7,694 nt of DNA from Cyclobacteriaceae bacterium (GCA_009885605.1 VFKK01000170.1:1-7694), one strand, 5' to 3'; positions 1 through 6,150 are shown, numbered from the stretch's first letter. Made by a program: numbers and translations. The notes: generated by a model not told the origin, from the sequence alone.

Positions 1-2
1 AA

Positions 3-698
3 GGGATTTTTCACATCCTCTTCAATATGCTTTTCCTGTATTGGTTTGGGCTTTTAATCCACGAAAATCTCGGCAGCAGAAAACTGGCAAATCTTTACAT
101 ACTGGGCGGATTGTTCGGCGCTTTGTTTTATGTGATCATTTACAATCTGGCTCCTTATTTCAGCAATTCGGTCGATTCTTCTCTGATGCTCGGAGCGAGT
201 GCAGGCGTTTTTGCAGTCGTAGTAGGTGCCGCGACACTCACTCCAAACACAACATTTTTCCTGATTCTTCTGGGTCCTGTCCGGATCAAATACATCGCTA
301 TTTTCTATGTGATTCTTTCCTTTGCCAACTCAATCGGTGCGAATGCAGGTGGGGAATTAGCTCACTTGGGAGGCGCACTTTTAGGTTTCTTGTATATCAC
401 TCAGCTTCGAAGAGGAATTGATCTGGGCATTCCCGTCCAGAAAGTCGGGATCTTCTTCGAAAACCTCAGATCAGGAAGACGAAGTAATGTGAAGGTATCG
501 TACCGGAAAGAGAAAACTACCGGAGGAGGCTTCGGCTCGTTTGGTTCTTCTTCTTCAAAAATGGCAACCCCTGCTCCCAAATCGGATATCGCTACACAGG
601 AAGAAATAGATCGGATCCTGGACAAAATCGCCGACCGTGGCTACGAAGCCCTGAACAAAGAGGAAAAAAGGAAGCTTTTTGAGTTTTCGAAAAAGTAG
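3..698 (+). CDS. Rhomboid family intramembrane serine protease, 5'-truncated by window edge
   Basis: Rhomboids are polytopic inner-membrane proteases that cut transmembrane segments of substrate proteins inside the bilayer. The frame is open from the window edge, and the residues before the first internal ATG (27) read GIFHILFN. This is the conserved rhomboid HxxxN (oxyanion-hole His, codon 12-14; Asn, codon 24-26), so the true start lies off-window. The catalytic Ser is in GASAG (Ser codon 198-200) and the catalytic His in LAHLGG (codon 363-365), so the Ser-His dyad is intact. The usual GxSG reads GxSA here. Several hydrophobic segments lie between about nt 27 and 405. A basic, Ser/Gly-rich linker (about 405-590) follows, then a short charged helical tail (about 595-695, EEIDRILDKIADRGYEAL). 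That tail resembles the small domain appended to many Bacteroidota rhomboids (I recall it as DUF6576, not checked). Substrate unknown. About 60-70 N-terminal residues are probably missing. Confidence 0.93.
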   Translation, partial: GIFHILFNMLFLYWFGLLIHENLGSRKLANLYILGGLFGALFYVIIYNLAPYFSNSVDSSLMLGASAGVFAVVVGAATLTPNTTFFLILLGPVRIKYIAIFYVILSFANSIGANAGGELAHLGGALLGFLYITQLRRGIDLGIPVQKVGIFFENLRSGRRSNVKVSYRKEKTTGGGFGSFGSSSSKMATPAPKSDIATQEEIDRILDKIADRGYEALNKEEKRKLFEFSKK

Positions 699-905
699 GA
701 AGCTTTGAATTCATAAGGGTGAAAGCTAAAAGTTCTGTCTGGTAGTCTCTGAAAGATTCAAATGGGTGTGCCTTTGCTCCATTTAGAGAGATTTTTGTGA
801 CCTATGCGGTTATAAAAAAAAGCCCAGCTTCAGTAGAAGAAGGCCAATTGAAACAAACAACTTTGCGCTCTCCCCACCTTCGCGGTGAATAATTTTTCCG
901 GAAAT
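699..905. other. Convergent intergenic region
   Basis: This gap separates the 3' ends of the rhomboid gene (+) and the small barrel gene (-). No plausible coding frame is visible. The only supported element is a hairpin followed by a T-run on the minus strand (814-844). A short 10-bp palindrome, TTTCCGGAAA, sits just beyond the barrel gene stop (about 895-904). No convincing + strand terminator for the rhomboid gene is seen. Confidence 0.6.
814..844 (-). terminator. Probable intrinsic terminator of the leftward barrel/plug genes
   Basis: On the minus strand a hairpin with GCC/GGC and CTTC/GAAG stem segments, an asymmetric internal loop (2 nt against 3 nt) and a 4-nt loop is followed directly by eight T residues (complement of the A-run at 814-821). 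It lies about 60 bp past the stop codon at 906, where a terminator for the leftward transcript would be expected. The stem is interrupted, so efficiency is uncertain. Confidence 0.55.
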
Positions 906-1382
906 TTATAACGGAAAAGCCAGCCCGATTCTAAATCCTCCATCCTGAGGATTCTGACTCTGAAATTTCAGCTCGGTGCTCAATCCAACCCAATCCGTTA
1001 AGCGGATATAAGCTCCTACGCCCATATTGGCACCAACATAATTTCTTCTTGTTCCGGCTCCATCAGGCTGCGTATTTTCCCAGTTTTGACTGTACCCGGC
1101 CATAAAATACAATTGCGAAGACCCACTCGAAACATAGTAACGAAAATCAAAACTGAAATTACTGCCTTTTCCCACCTCCGGAAAAAGCTTGGTATAACTC
1201 GGCATTATCGCAAATTTCTCTGCAAAAAAATACTCGATTCCCGCACCTGTCCCAAAATTCTCATAGCGCAAACCATACGTACCAAATGCATGAATTCGTG
1301 CATCGCCCTGAGATTGGGTCTGTCCCCATGCTGGGAGGGAAAGTAGAAAACCCAAACAAAAGATCCCAAAAACTTTTTTCAT
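906..1382 (-). CDS. Small secreted outer-membrane beta-barrel-like protein
   Basis: A 158-residue protein of unknown specific function. I chose the start at 1382 because the protein then opens with a standard signal peptide: MKK, a hydrophobic core, then LPAWG before Gln21 as the likely signal peptidase I site. An upstream in-frame ATG at 1436 would add 18 polar residues in front of that signal and is less likely. The mature part is rich in aromatic and Gly residues and in alternating polar/nonpolar stretches (GTYGLRYENFG, FSFDFRYYV, LYFMAGYSQNW, MGVGAYIRL, LSTELKFQSQ), ending in FRIGLAFPL. This suits a small barrel of about eight strands in the outer membrane, as in the loose OmpA/OmpW/porin-family groups. 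It lies 58 bp after the plug-domain gene on the same strand, with no terminator seen between them, so co-transcription is likely. A lipoprotein is unlikely because the Cys in the signal is not in a lipobox context. Confidence 0.82.
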   Translation of the reverse strand: MKKVFGIFCLGFLLSLPAWGQTQSQGDARIHAFGTYGLRYENFGTGAGIEYFFAEKFAIMPSYTKLFPEVGKGSNFSFDFRYYVSSGSSQLYFMAGYSQNWENTQPDGAGTRRNYVGANMGVGAYIRLTDWVGLSTELKFQSQNPQDGGFRIGLAFPL

Positions 1383-1440
1383 TCTGATCGATTTATAATT
1401 CGTGAAGAAATTAGGAGGCTTTGAGGAGGAATGCAAACTC

Positions 1441-4122
1441 TTACTCTAAAATGCGAACCAATCGACCCAATCTTCCTTCGGTGTCCATTCCTTCCAGAAT
1501 CAGCAATTGTCTTTTGGCCACATCGGTATTGAAGTAATCCAGGCTTACAGCACCATTTGCGTCTGTCTTCACCAAAGGGTTCCAGTAAATAGTGGCTCGT
1601 TTGTCAGTAGCTGCTGTTGCAATATTTTTTGTATCGTATTTCGGCTGATAGAATTCTCGCGGTACAGAATATCCACCGTATCGGGTGACGAGAGTTCCTC
1701 CAACACTTACCGAAACGCCCGCTCCTGTTTTGGTGTACACCGCAATCACACCATTCGCTCCCTGAGCACCGAAAATGGCTGTTTTGGCAGGATCTTTAAA
1801 TACGTCCACATTTGCCACATCTCTTGGATTCACCTGCAATAATGTAGCCGCTTCCACTGGGATATTATCGAGTAAATACAACGGCTGAGTGCCCGAACCC
1901 AAAGAACCAACTCCTCGAATTGTCACGTTCACATCTAAGCCAGAGACAAAAACCTGAACGCCGGAAACTCTGCCCTGTATCAATTGGAAAACATTGGTAA
2001 AACCCACCGAGGCTGGGATTTTTTCTGGATCAATTGTCACGTCACCTGCTCCGTAGATCTTCTTGATTTCTTCCTCTTCTTTTTCGATCGTTTGAGCTTC
2101 CACTGTCACACCCTCCAGATCCATCACATCCTGACCTTCATTTAGCTGTTTCATGAAATTTCGTTCCTGATAGGTCGCCACTAACCCTTCCGGCCAGGAT
2201 ATTTTATTTGGGTATTTCCCATGAAGACTGTTGAAAACTGACTTTGGTTGCTCCACAGCCACATTGATGAAATTTCTTAGCCGATCATCTTGAGCAGTAA
2301 TTGTAACCTGGGCAGAATCCAGGTAATACATATCCCTGAAAATAAATCGCCCGTTTGGACCGTATTCCGAACTCACGATTTCTACTCCTTCCCCGACTAA
2401 AGCAGTGATTTTTCCTCCGCCAAGTCCCTTTTTGGTATCTTCCTGATCAGTTACCTGACCCTCGATATTGATTCCTCGCTCGATGAAATGCTCCACTTTC
2501 GGCAATTCTCCTGTCAAAACCTGGGTCCAATCAAACCTTCTCCAGCCATGAGTCAACATTACAAGATCCAGTTCTTCCTGTGTCGTCGATTCCAAATCTT
2601 TGAAATAATGTCCCGGATGGTAGATTGATCCATTCAGATCCGAAGTCATCAAAAGGCTGGAAAAAATATCTCCGGCGCTTAAAGTCTCATCCTCAACCTG
2701 ATCCGCATCGACTATTGAAACCGAAAAACTTCCGGGAGAGGCCTGACCATCAGCCGAGCTTTTTAATTGGAGATTCAATTTCTCACGAACCGAAATAGCT
2801 CCTATTTGAGAAAGATCCAATTCCAATCGATCTTCTTTTTGGAAGAAAAGCAATCGCTCCAAAAGGGGCTTTCCATCCCCGCTGAAAACTGTGATTTGAT
2901 TGATTCCTGAAATGAAGTTTTCCTTTGGAATCCTAACGCCCCAAACTCCATTTGACAAGGCGCCCTGAATCATGTAATTGATGATTCCTCTGGTCTGAGA
3001 AACCAGCAAAAGCGAATTAGGCTCGTAGTTTCCCTGGACAAAAGCAGTGATATAGCTTGCAGCGGGATTATTCACCACCTGCAAAACCAAGCCACCAACA
3101 TCTGCTTTTGGGAGCACGATCGTTCTTTCCTGATTGGTTCCGACTGCTTTGATTTTTGCCTGATAGTCGGGTTTTTCGGGAATGATTTCAAATTTGCCGA
3201 GTCCTCCAAAATTACTTTGAAAGCTGATCCCTGATCCATCAACGATTTCTCCCTGAATTTCCGCAGGCATTCCATCCGGGTAAACTCCCCGGAAAGCCAT
3301 CTTTGATTTTTTGCCAATTACCCAATGTCCTCCTTCCGGCAGAAACTGGATATCGGCAAGGTTCAAACTATAAGGCAAGCGGACTTTTTGAGTGACGGAA
3401 TAATTCTCATTTTCGAGGTAAATCAATTCAAGACTTTGGCTTAAATATGATTTCTCGGGAATAGAAAAAGTGAAACTCACCTGTCCTTGAGCATTCAAGG
3501 CAAGATCTTGGGAATACAATTCCTCTTCTCCTCCCTTAGCTTTGATTTCAATATTTTTATTAGCGAGAGGATTTCCTTTGCTGTCGATGGCTGTCAAATC
3601 AGCCCGGTAGGTAGTTTTTCCTCCGGAAGAACTGATCTCATTGAATTTGATTTCCGGAAGGAAAGAACCACCTGCTCCATCCACCACGGAGATATCTTTT
3701 GTGAAAAAGTACTCTTCCCCAAAGTTTCTCATCCAGGCAGAATAGGCCTTGATGCGATAAGTTCCGGGTTTGCCAAAAGCAGGAATTTGAAAATCTCCCT
3801 GTCCCCTGCCAGTTTCAAGGCGAACAATCCTCTGCTCCAGCAACAATCCGTCTCCATCGAACAAATCAACATACATAGTCAAACTCAAGGGGGAGGGAAT
3901 CTGAACACTGCCCGCCGTGAGGTACGCACTAAACCATAAATCCTCACCCAAGGTATACGTATGCTTATCGAGGTGGAGATAGGCTTTTTCTACGGGGTAT
4001 TCTTTCTGATAGGTATCAAAATAAGCCTGGATTTTGGTAGGTAACTCATTTTGAGCTTTTGCAAAATTTGAAAAAATGAATGCTACTGACGCTAATACAA
4101 GTCTCAAAAAGGATTTTTTCAT
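1441..4122 (-). CDS. Large exported MG2-like protein with C-terminal TonB-receptor plug domain but no beta-barrel
   Basis: An 893-residue protein. Residues 1-24 form a signal peptide (MKKSFLRLVL, hydrophobic core, AKA before Gln24). About 45-150 resembles a macroglobulin MG2-type beta domain (EKAYLHLDKHTYTLGEDLWF, then GTYRIKAYSAWMRN). About 160-430 looks like further beta-sandwich repeats. A conserved-looking patch LDLVMLTHGWRRFDW occurs at 518-532. About 551-620 resembles a carboxypeptidase-regulatory-like fold (INIEGQVTD...GRFIFRDMYYLD). About 700-800 is a TonB-dependent receptor plug: FQLIQGRVSGVQV, TIRGVGSLGSG, PLYLLDNIPV and FGAQGANGVIAVYTKTG. A receptor barrel would need about 500 more residues, but only about 90 follow, with a YWNPLVKTDANG motif. 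Such plug-bearing, barrel-less proteins occur in Bacteroidota, usually annotated only by the plug; their function is unknown. It probably acts in the periplasm or at the outer membrane. It lies downstream of rlmN (75-bp AT-rich gap) and upstream of the small barrel gene. Confidence 0.92.
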   Translation of the reverse strand: MKKSFLRLVLASVAFIFSNFAKAQNELPTKIQAYFDTYQKEYPVEKAYLHLDKHTYTLGEDLWFSAYLTAGSVQIPSPLSLTMYVDLFDGDGLLLEQRIVRLETGRGQGDFQIPAFGKPGTYRIKAYSAWMRNFGEEYFFTKDISVVDGAGGSFLPEIKFNEISSSGGKTTYRADLTAIDSKGNPLANKNIEIKAKGGEEELYSQDLALNAQGQVSFTFSIPEKSYLSQSLELIYLENENYSVTQKVRLPYSLNLADIQFLPEGGHWVIGKKSKMAFRGVYPDGMPAEIQGEIVDGSGISFQSNFGGLGKFEIIPEKPDYQAKIKAVGTNQERTIVLPKADVGGLVLQVVNNPAASYITAFVQGNYEPNSLLLVSQTRGIINYMIQGALSNGVWGVRIPKENFISGINQITVFSGDGKPLLERLLFFQKEDRLELDLSQIGAISVREKLNLQLKSSADGQASPGSFSVSIVDADQVEDETLSAGDIFSSLLMTSDLNGSIYHPGHYFKDLESTTQEELDLVMLTHGWRRFDWTQVLTGELPKVEHFIERGINIEGQVTDQEDTKKGLGGGKITALVGEGVEIVSSEYGPNGRFIFRDMYYLDSAQVTITAQDDRLRNFINVAVEQPKSVFNSLHGKYPNKISWPEGLVATYQERNFMKQLNEGQDVMDLEGVTVEAQTIEKEEEEIKKIYGAGDVTIDPEKIPASVGFTNVFQLIQGRVSGVQVFVSGLDVNVTIRGVGSLGSGTQPLYLLDNIPVEAATLLQVNPRDVANVDVFKDPAKTAIFGAQGANGVIAVYTKTGAGVSVSVGGTLVTRYGGYSVPREFYQPKYDTKNIATAATDKRATIYWNPLVKTDANGAVSLDYFNTDVAKRQLLILEGMDTEGRLGRLVRILE

Positions 4123-4197
4123 AAATAAATAGTTGGCTAAACACTAATAATACGGCTAATAAAACTAATTATTTGTTATATAAAAACTAAAAAAATG
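4123..4197 (-). promoter_or_regulatory. AT-rich gap probably carrying the promoter of the plug-domain gene
   Basis: This 75-bp gap between rlmN and the plug-domain gene is strongly AT-rich compared with both flanking genes. It has no clear terminator hairpin. On the minus strand TAGTTTTA (4160-4167) matches the Bacteroidota -7 consensus TAnnTTTG at all but the last base, about 37 nt before the ATG. An imperfect tandem duplication starting with GGCTAA (4135 and 4154) lies here too. The promoter is an inference from composition and one weak box; read-through from rlmN is also possible. Confidence 0.3.
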
Positions 4198-5265
4198 TTA
4201 AAGAGCTGTCAGCTGAGCTACTTCATTTTTATTGGCAAGCTGACCACAAGCGGCATCGATGTCCTGACCTCGAGATCTTCTCACTTTGGCTACGATTCCC
4301 TGATTTTCCAGGATACGCACATACATTTCAACTGCTTCCGGTTTTGCCTGACGGAATTCTCCCTCGTCGATCGGGTTGTACTGAATGATATTTACTTTGG
4401 AAGGGATTATTTTGCAGAATTTGGCAAGGGCACGGGCATGTCGCTCATCGTCGTTGATTCCATCCCAGATCACGTATTCGTAAGTGACTTGGCGTTTGGT
4501 CTTGTCGTACCAATATTTCAAAGCCTCTCCAAGTTCTTCCACAGGATTGGTGTCGTTGATGGGCATCAGGCGTGAGCGAGTCTCGTTGATTGCAGAGTGC
4601 AACGAAACGGCGAGGTTAAATTTCACCCCGTCATCCGCCATTTTTCGGATCATTTTCGTGATCCCAACTGTCGAAAGTGTAATTCGTCGAGCGGCCATTC
4701 CCAGTCCTTCCGGCGAAGTGATTTTGTCAATCGCTTCGATCACGTTGGCATAGTTCAGCAGAGGTTCACCCATTCCCATGAATACGATATTGGTCAGCGG
4801 GCGCTGGAAGTACGTTTCTGCTTCTTCTTTGATCGCGACAACCTGATCGTAGATCTCATCCGGATTGAGGTTTCTCATGCGCTTCAGTCTTGCTGTTGCG
4901 CAAAAATTACAATCCAGACTGCAACCTACTTGGGAAGAAACACAGGCAGTAATTCGCTTAGAAGTCGGGATGAGAACTGATTCCACGATTTTCTGATCGA
5001 AAAGCTTCACGGCATTTTTGATCGTGCCGTCGGTGGAATGCTGCATCAGGTCAACCTGAATATGATTGATGACAAAATGGGTTTTAAGCAATTCCCGTGT
5101 GGAAAGGGAAATATTGCTCATCTCATCGAAGTTCTTCAGAGATTTGTTCCAAAGCCATTCATAGACCTGCTTGGCCCTGAATTTTTTATCCCCATGAGCC
5201 AGGAAAAACTCCTCCAACTCCGGTAAGCTTAGCTTTCGAACGTCTTTTTTCTGCACTTCTTCCAT
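4198..5265 (-). CDS. rlmN: RlmN, dual-specificity 23S rRNA A2503 / tRNA A37 C2-methyltransferase (radical SAM)
   Basis: RlmN methylates C2 of adenosine 2503 in the peptidyl-transferase centre and A37 of some tRNAs, using a [4Fe-4S] cluster and two SAM molecules. The 355-residue length is normal for the family. The radical-SAM CxxxCxxC is present as C115, C119 and C122 (GCSLDCNFC). SAM-binding GMGEP is at 164-168. The two mechanistic cysteines are retained: C108 in ACVSSQVGC (E. coli C118) and C340 in DIDAACGQL (E. coli C355, the methyl-carrying Cys). RRSRGQDIDAACGQL separates it from the Cfr resistance branch only weakly, but overall similarity and length favour RlmN. The start at 5265 is supported by a perfect -7 box ending 4 nt upstream. 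It is a cytoplasmic housekeeping enzyme located 129 bp downstream of the deformylase-like gene. Nothing appears broken. Confidence 0.98.
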   Translation of the reverse strand: MEEVQKKDVRKLSLPELEEFFLAHGDKKFRAKQVYEWLWNKSLKNFDEMSNISLSTRELLKTHFVINHIQVDLMQHSTDGTIKNAVKLFDQKIVESVLIPTSKRITACVSSQVGCSLDCNFCATARLKRMRNLNPDEIYDQVVAIKEEAETYFQRPLTNIVFMGMGEPLLNYANVIEAIDKITSPEGLGMAARRITLSTVGITKMIRKMADDGVKFNLAVSLHSAINETRSRLMPINDTNPVEELGEALKYWYDKTKRQVTYEYVIWDGINDDERHARALAKFCKIIPSKVNIIQYNPIDEGEFRQAKPEAVEMYVRILENQGIVAKVRRSRGQDIDAACGQLANKNEVAQLTAL

Positions 5266-5269
5266 TTTG

Positions 5270-5277
5270 CAAAGGTA
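5270..5277 (-). promoter_or_regulatory. Bacteroidota -7 promoter box of rlmN
   Basis: The minus strand reads TACCTTTG, a perfect match to the TAnnTTTG consensus recognised by the Bacteroidota primary sigma factor. The box ends 4 nt before the rlmN ATG (spacer CAAA). No TTTG-like -33 element is seen at 19-21 bp upstream. With this spacing transcription would begin at or within a few bases of the start codon, leaving no room for a ribosome binding site. Confidence 0.65.
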
Positions 5278-5394
5278 TCGATTTGGAATGTAGAATCTGT
5301 GGAGCGGTTGAAAAGTTCAAAGCGTGAGAGAATATCCCTGTCAAAATACTCGGAAAAACCACATGCTTTTACCTGGTTCTAAGAACTTTGACAA

Positions 5395-5880
5395 CTATTC
5401 CTTCCACTTAAACGCCTTCTCATCAATCGCCCGCATGGTGCAAAGCACTCCGTCCAAATGATCGTATTCATGCTGAATGAGTTCGGAGATCGCACCGGAA
5501 ACCTGCCAGGATTGAGGCTTCCAGTTTTCATCGTGGTAATGAAGCGTAAGCGATTCGTGCCTTTTCACTTTCACCAGCAGATTGGGAAAGCTCATGCAAT
5601 CGTCCCAAAGCTCAAATTTTTCATCGCTCAGGTCATTCAACTCGGGATTCAAAATGATGTAAGGCCGATCCAGATTCAGGTAAAACATCCGCTTCATAAT
5701 CCCCAACTGAGGCGCGGCTATACCTCTTCCAAACTGGTAAACGCGACGGATATCTTCCATGGCTTCATGCAGCTGCTGCACCCAATCCGGAACCAGCGTT
5801 AGTTCGGATTGGAGGACAGGCTCACACATTTCATAGAGTCTTGGATCACCAAGTTTGAGGATATCATGGATGGTTTTCAT
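5395..5880 (-). CDS. Peptide deformylase-like metalloenzyme with divergent motif 2
   Basis: Peptide deformylase removes the formyl group from the N-terminal Met of nascent proteins, using a metal (usually Fe2+) held by one Cys and two His. In this 161-residue protein motif 1 reads GRGIAAPQ (51-58; usually GxGxAAPQ) and motif 3 reads QHEYDHLDG, with ligands H137 and H141 and catalytic E138. Motif 2, usually EGCLS, reads DDCMS (93-97): the metal ligand C95 is kept, but Gly is replaced by Asp and Leu by Met. The protein could therefore bind metal and be catalytic, but substrate contacts near the Cys differ. From memory, a WDDC-type subfamily of deformylase homologues exists in several phyla, so this may be an accessory paralogue and the organism may also have a canonical def elsewhere. 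The length is at the short end for the family. The start at 5880 gives the usual short N-terminal strand (MKTIHDILKLGDPRL). It is followed by rlmN on the same strand and is divergent from the ABC-F gene. Confidence 0.88.
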   Translation of the reverse strand: MKTIHDILKLGDPRLYEMCEPVLQSELTLVPDWVQQLHEAMEDIRRVYQFGRGIAAPQLGIMKRMFYLNLDRPYIILNPELNDLSDEKFELWDDCMSFPNLLVKVKRHESLTLHYHDENWKPQSWQVSGAISELIQHEYDHLDGVLCTMRAIDEKAFKWKE

Positions 5881-5885
5881 GATTT

Positions 5886-5893
5886 AAAAATTA
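5886..5893 (-). promoter_or_regulatory. Possible -7 box of the deformylase-like gene
   Basis: The minus strand reads TAATTTTT, one mismatch (the last base) from TAnnTTTG. It ends 5 nt before the ATG at 5880, similar to the spacing of the rlmN and ABC-F boxes. It touches the left end of the repeat array. AT-rich sequence makes a chance match fairly likely. Confidence 0.3.
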
Positions 5894-6048
5894 AGATATG
5901 GTATTCGAGATATTCTTCGGGAAATATACTCCGTGAGATAGGCTTTGCGAAATACAATTGAAATAAACCTCTTACGGTCGGTAAGTTAAATTGAGATATG
6001 CTACGCGAAATAGGCTTTGCGAGATAGGCTGTGCAAGGTATCTTGGCT
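5893..6048. repeat. Degenerate 14-bp tandem repeat array (consensus about GARATAkGCTTTGC)
   Basis: Units start every 14 bp at 5893, 5907, 5921, 5935 and 5949. After a 30-bp interruption they resume in register with one another at 5993, 6007, 6021 and 6035. The best units are GAGATAGGCTTTGC (5935), GAAATAGGCTTTGC (6007; 13 of 14 identical) and GAGATAGGCTGTGC (6021; 12 of 14 identical to 6007). The third base alternates G, A, G, A, G, A, G across the units from 5907 to 6021, suggesting a 28-bp higher-order unit. The interruption (5963-5992) contains a small hairpin, CTTAC/GTAAG (5971-5985). Stop codons and the non-multiple-of-three period argue against coding. Function unknown. Confidence 0.75.
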
Positions 6049-6055
6049 TAAGCCA
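6044..6055. repeat. Perfect 12-bp palindrome TGGCTTAAGCCA
   Basis: A self-complementary 12-mer lies at the junction between the 14-bp array and the 24-bp array. It overlaps the right arm of the 12-bp inverted repeat by three bases. Copies of TATCTT flank it directly (6039 and 6056). It could be a dimeric regulator site or part of the repeat structure; the sequence alone does not decide. Confidence 0.5.
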
Positions 6056-6064
6056 TATCTTAAT

Positions 6065-6150
6065 ATTATCTGCTTAGCTATCTTTTTTGAAATATGCTTA
6101 CCTATCTTTTTTGAAATCTGTACAGCAATCTTTTAAGAATTGAATTCCAG
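6065..6150. repeat. 24-bp compound tandem repeat (14-mer plus 10-bp T-rich spacer)
   Basis: Units begin at 6065, 6089 and 6113, with a decayed half unit at 6137. Each has a 14-mer (GAAATATGCTTACC at 6089; GAAATCTGTACAGC at 6113; ATTATCTGCTTAGC at 6065) followed by a 10-mer (TATCTTTTTT, identical at 6079 and 6103; AATCTTTTAA at 6127). The first two units agree at 19 of 24 positions. The 14-mer resembles the unit of the neighbouring 14-bp array, so the two arrays look related, the second having gained a 10-bp insert per unit. The array ends about 25 bp before the ABC-F -7 box. Confidence 0.65.

Larger units (their letters stand above)
5890..6064. repeat. 12-bp perfect inverted repeat bracketing the 14-bp repeat array
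   Basis: ATTAAGATATGG at 5890-5901 is the exact reverse complement of CCATATCTTAAT at 6053-6064. Pairing stops on both sides. The two arms enclose the 14-bp tandem units, so the 175-bp block could fold as one large stem-loop or represent a small element with terminal inverted repeats. No matching direct target duplication is seen outside the arms, and no transposase is present. Confidence 0.5.

Noticed and set aside
1383..1436. Upstream ATG at 1436 as the start of the small barrel gene
   Set aside because: It would put 18 polar residues in front of a normal MKK signal peptide, while the ATG at 1382 starts exactly at that signal.
1507..1842. Plus-strand open frame opposite the plug domain, and similar frames at 3487-3939, 4195-4575 and 4597-4980
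   Set aside because: Each is antisense to a well-supported gene, and the products are Cys/Ser/His-rich in the manner of shadow translations.
1441..4122. SusC-like receptor of a polysaccharide-utilisation locus
   Set aside because: There is no beta-barrel, no SusD partner and no glycoside hydrolase in the window.
4198..5265. Cfr-type antibiotic resistance methyltransferase
   Set aside because: Length, overall sequence and a neighbourhood of housekeeping genes fit RlmN, and there is no sign of transfer around the gene.
5376..5386. GTTCT/AGAAC hairpin after the deformylase-like gene as a terminator
   Set aside because: The stem is only 5 bp and no T-run follows on the minus strand.
5971..5985. 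CTTAC/GTAAG hairpin in the middle of the 14-bp array as a terminator or regulator site
   Set aside because: It is a short stem with no T-run and lies between two divergent starts. It is mentioned only as the content of the array interruption.
5890..6064. Insertion sequence or complete mobile element
   Set aside because: There is no transposase, no room for one in 175 bp, and no target-site duplication next to the inverted arms. Only a miniature-element hypothesis remains, kept as a finding.
5893..6150. CRISPR array
   Set aside because: The repeats are 14 or 24 bp, degenerate and directly contiguous, without unique spacers of constant length. No cas gene is present.
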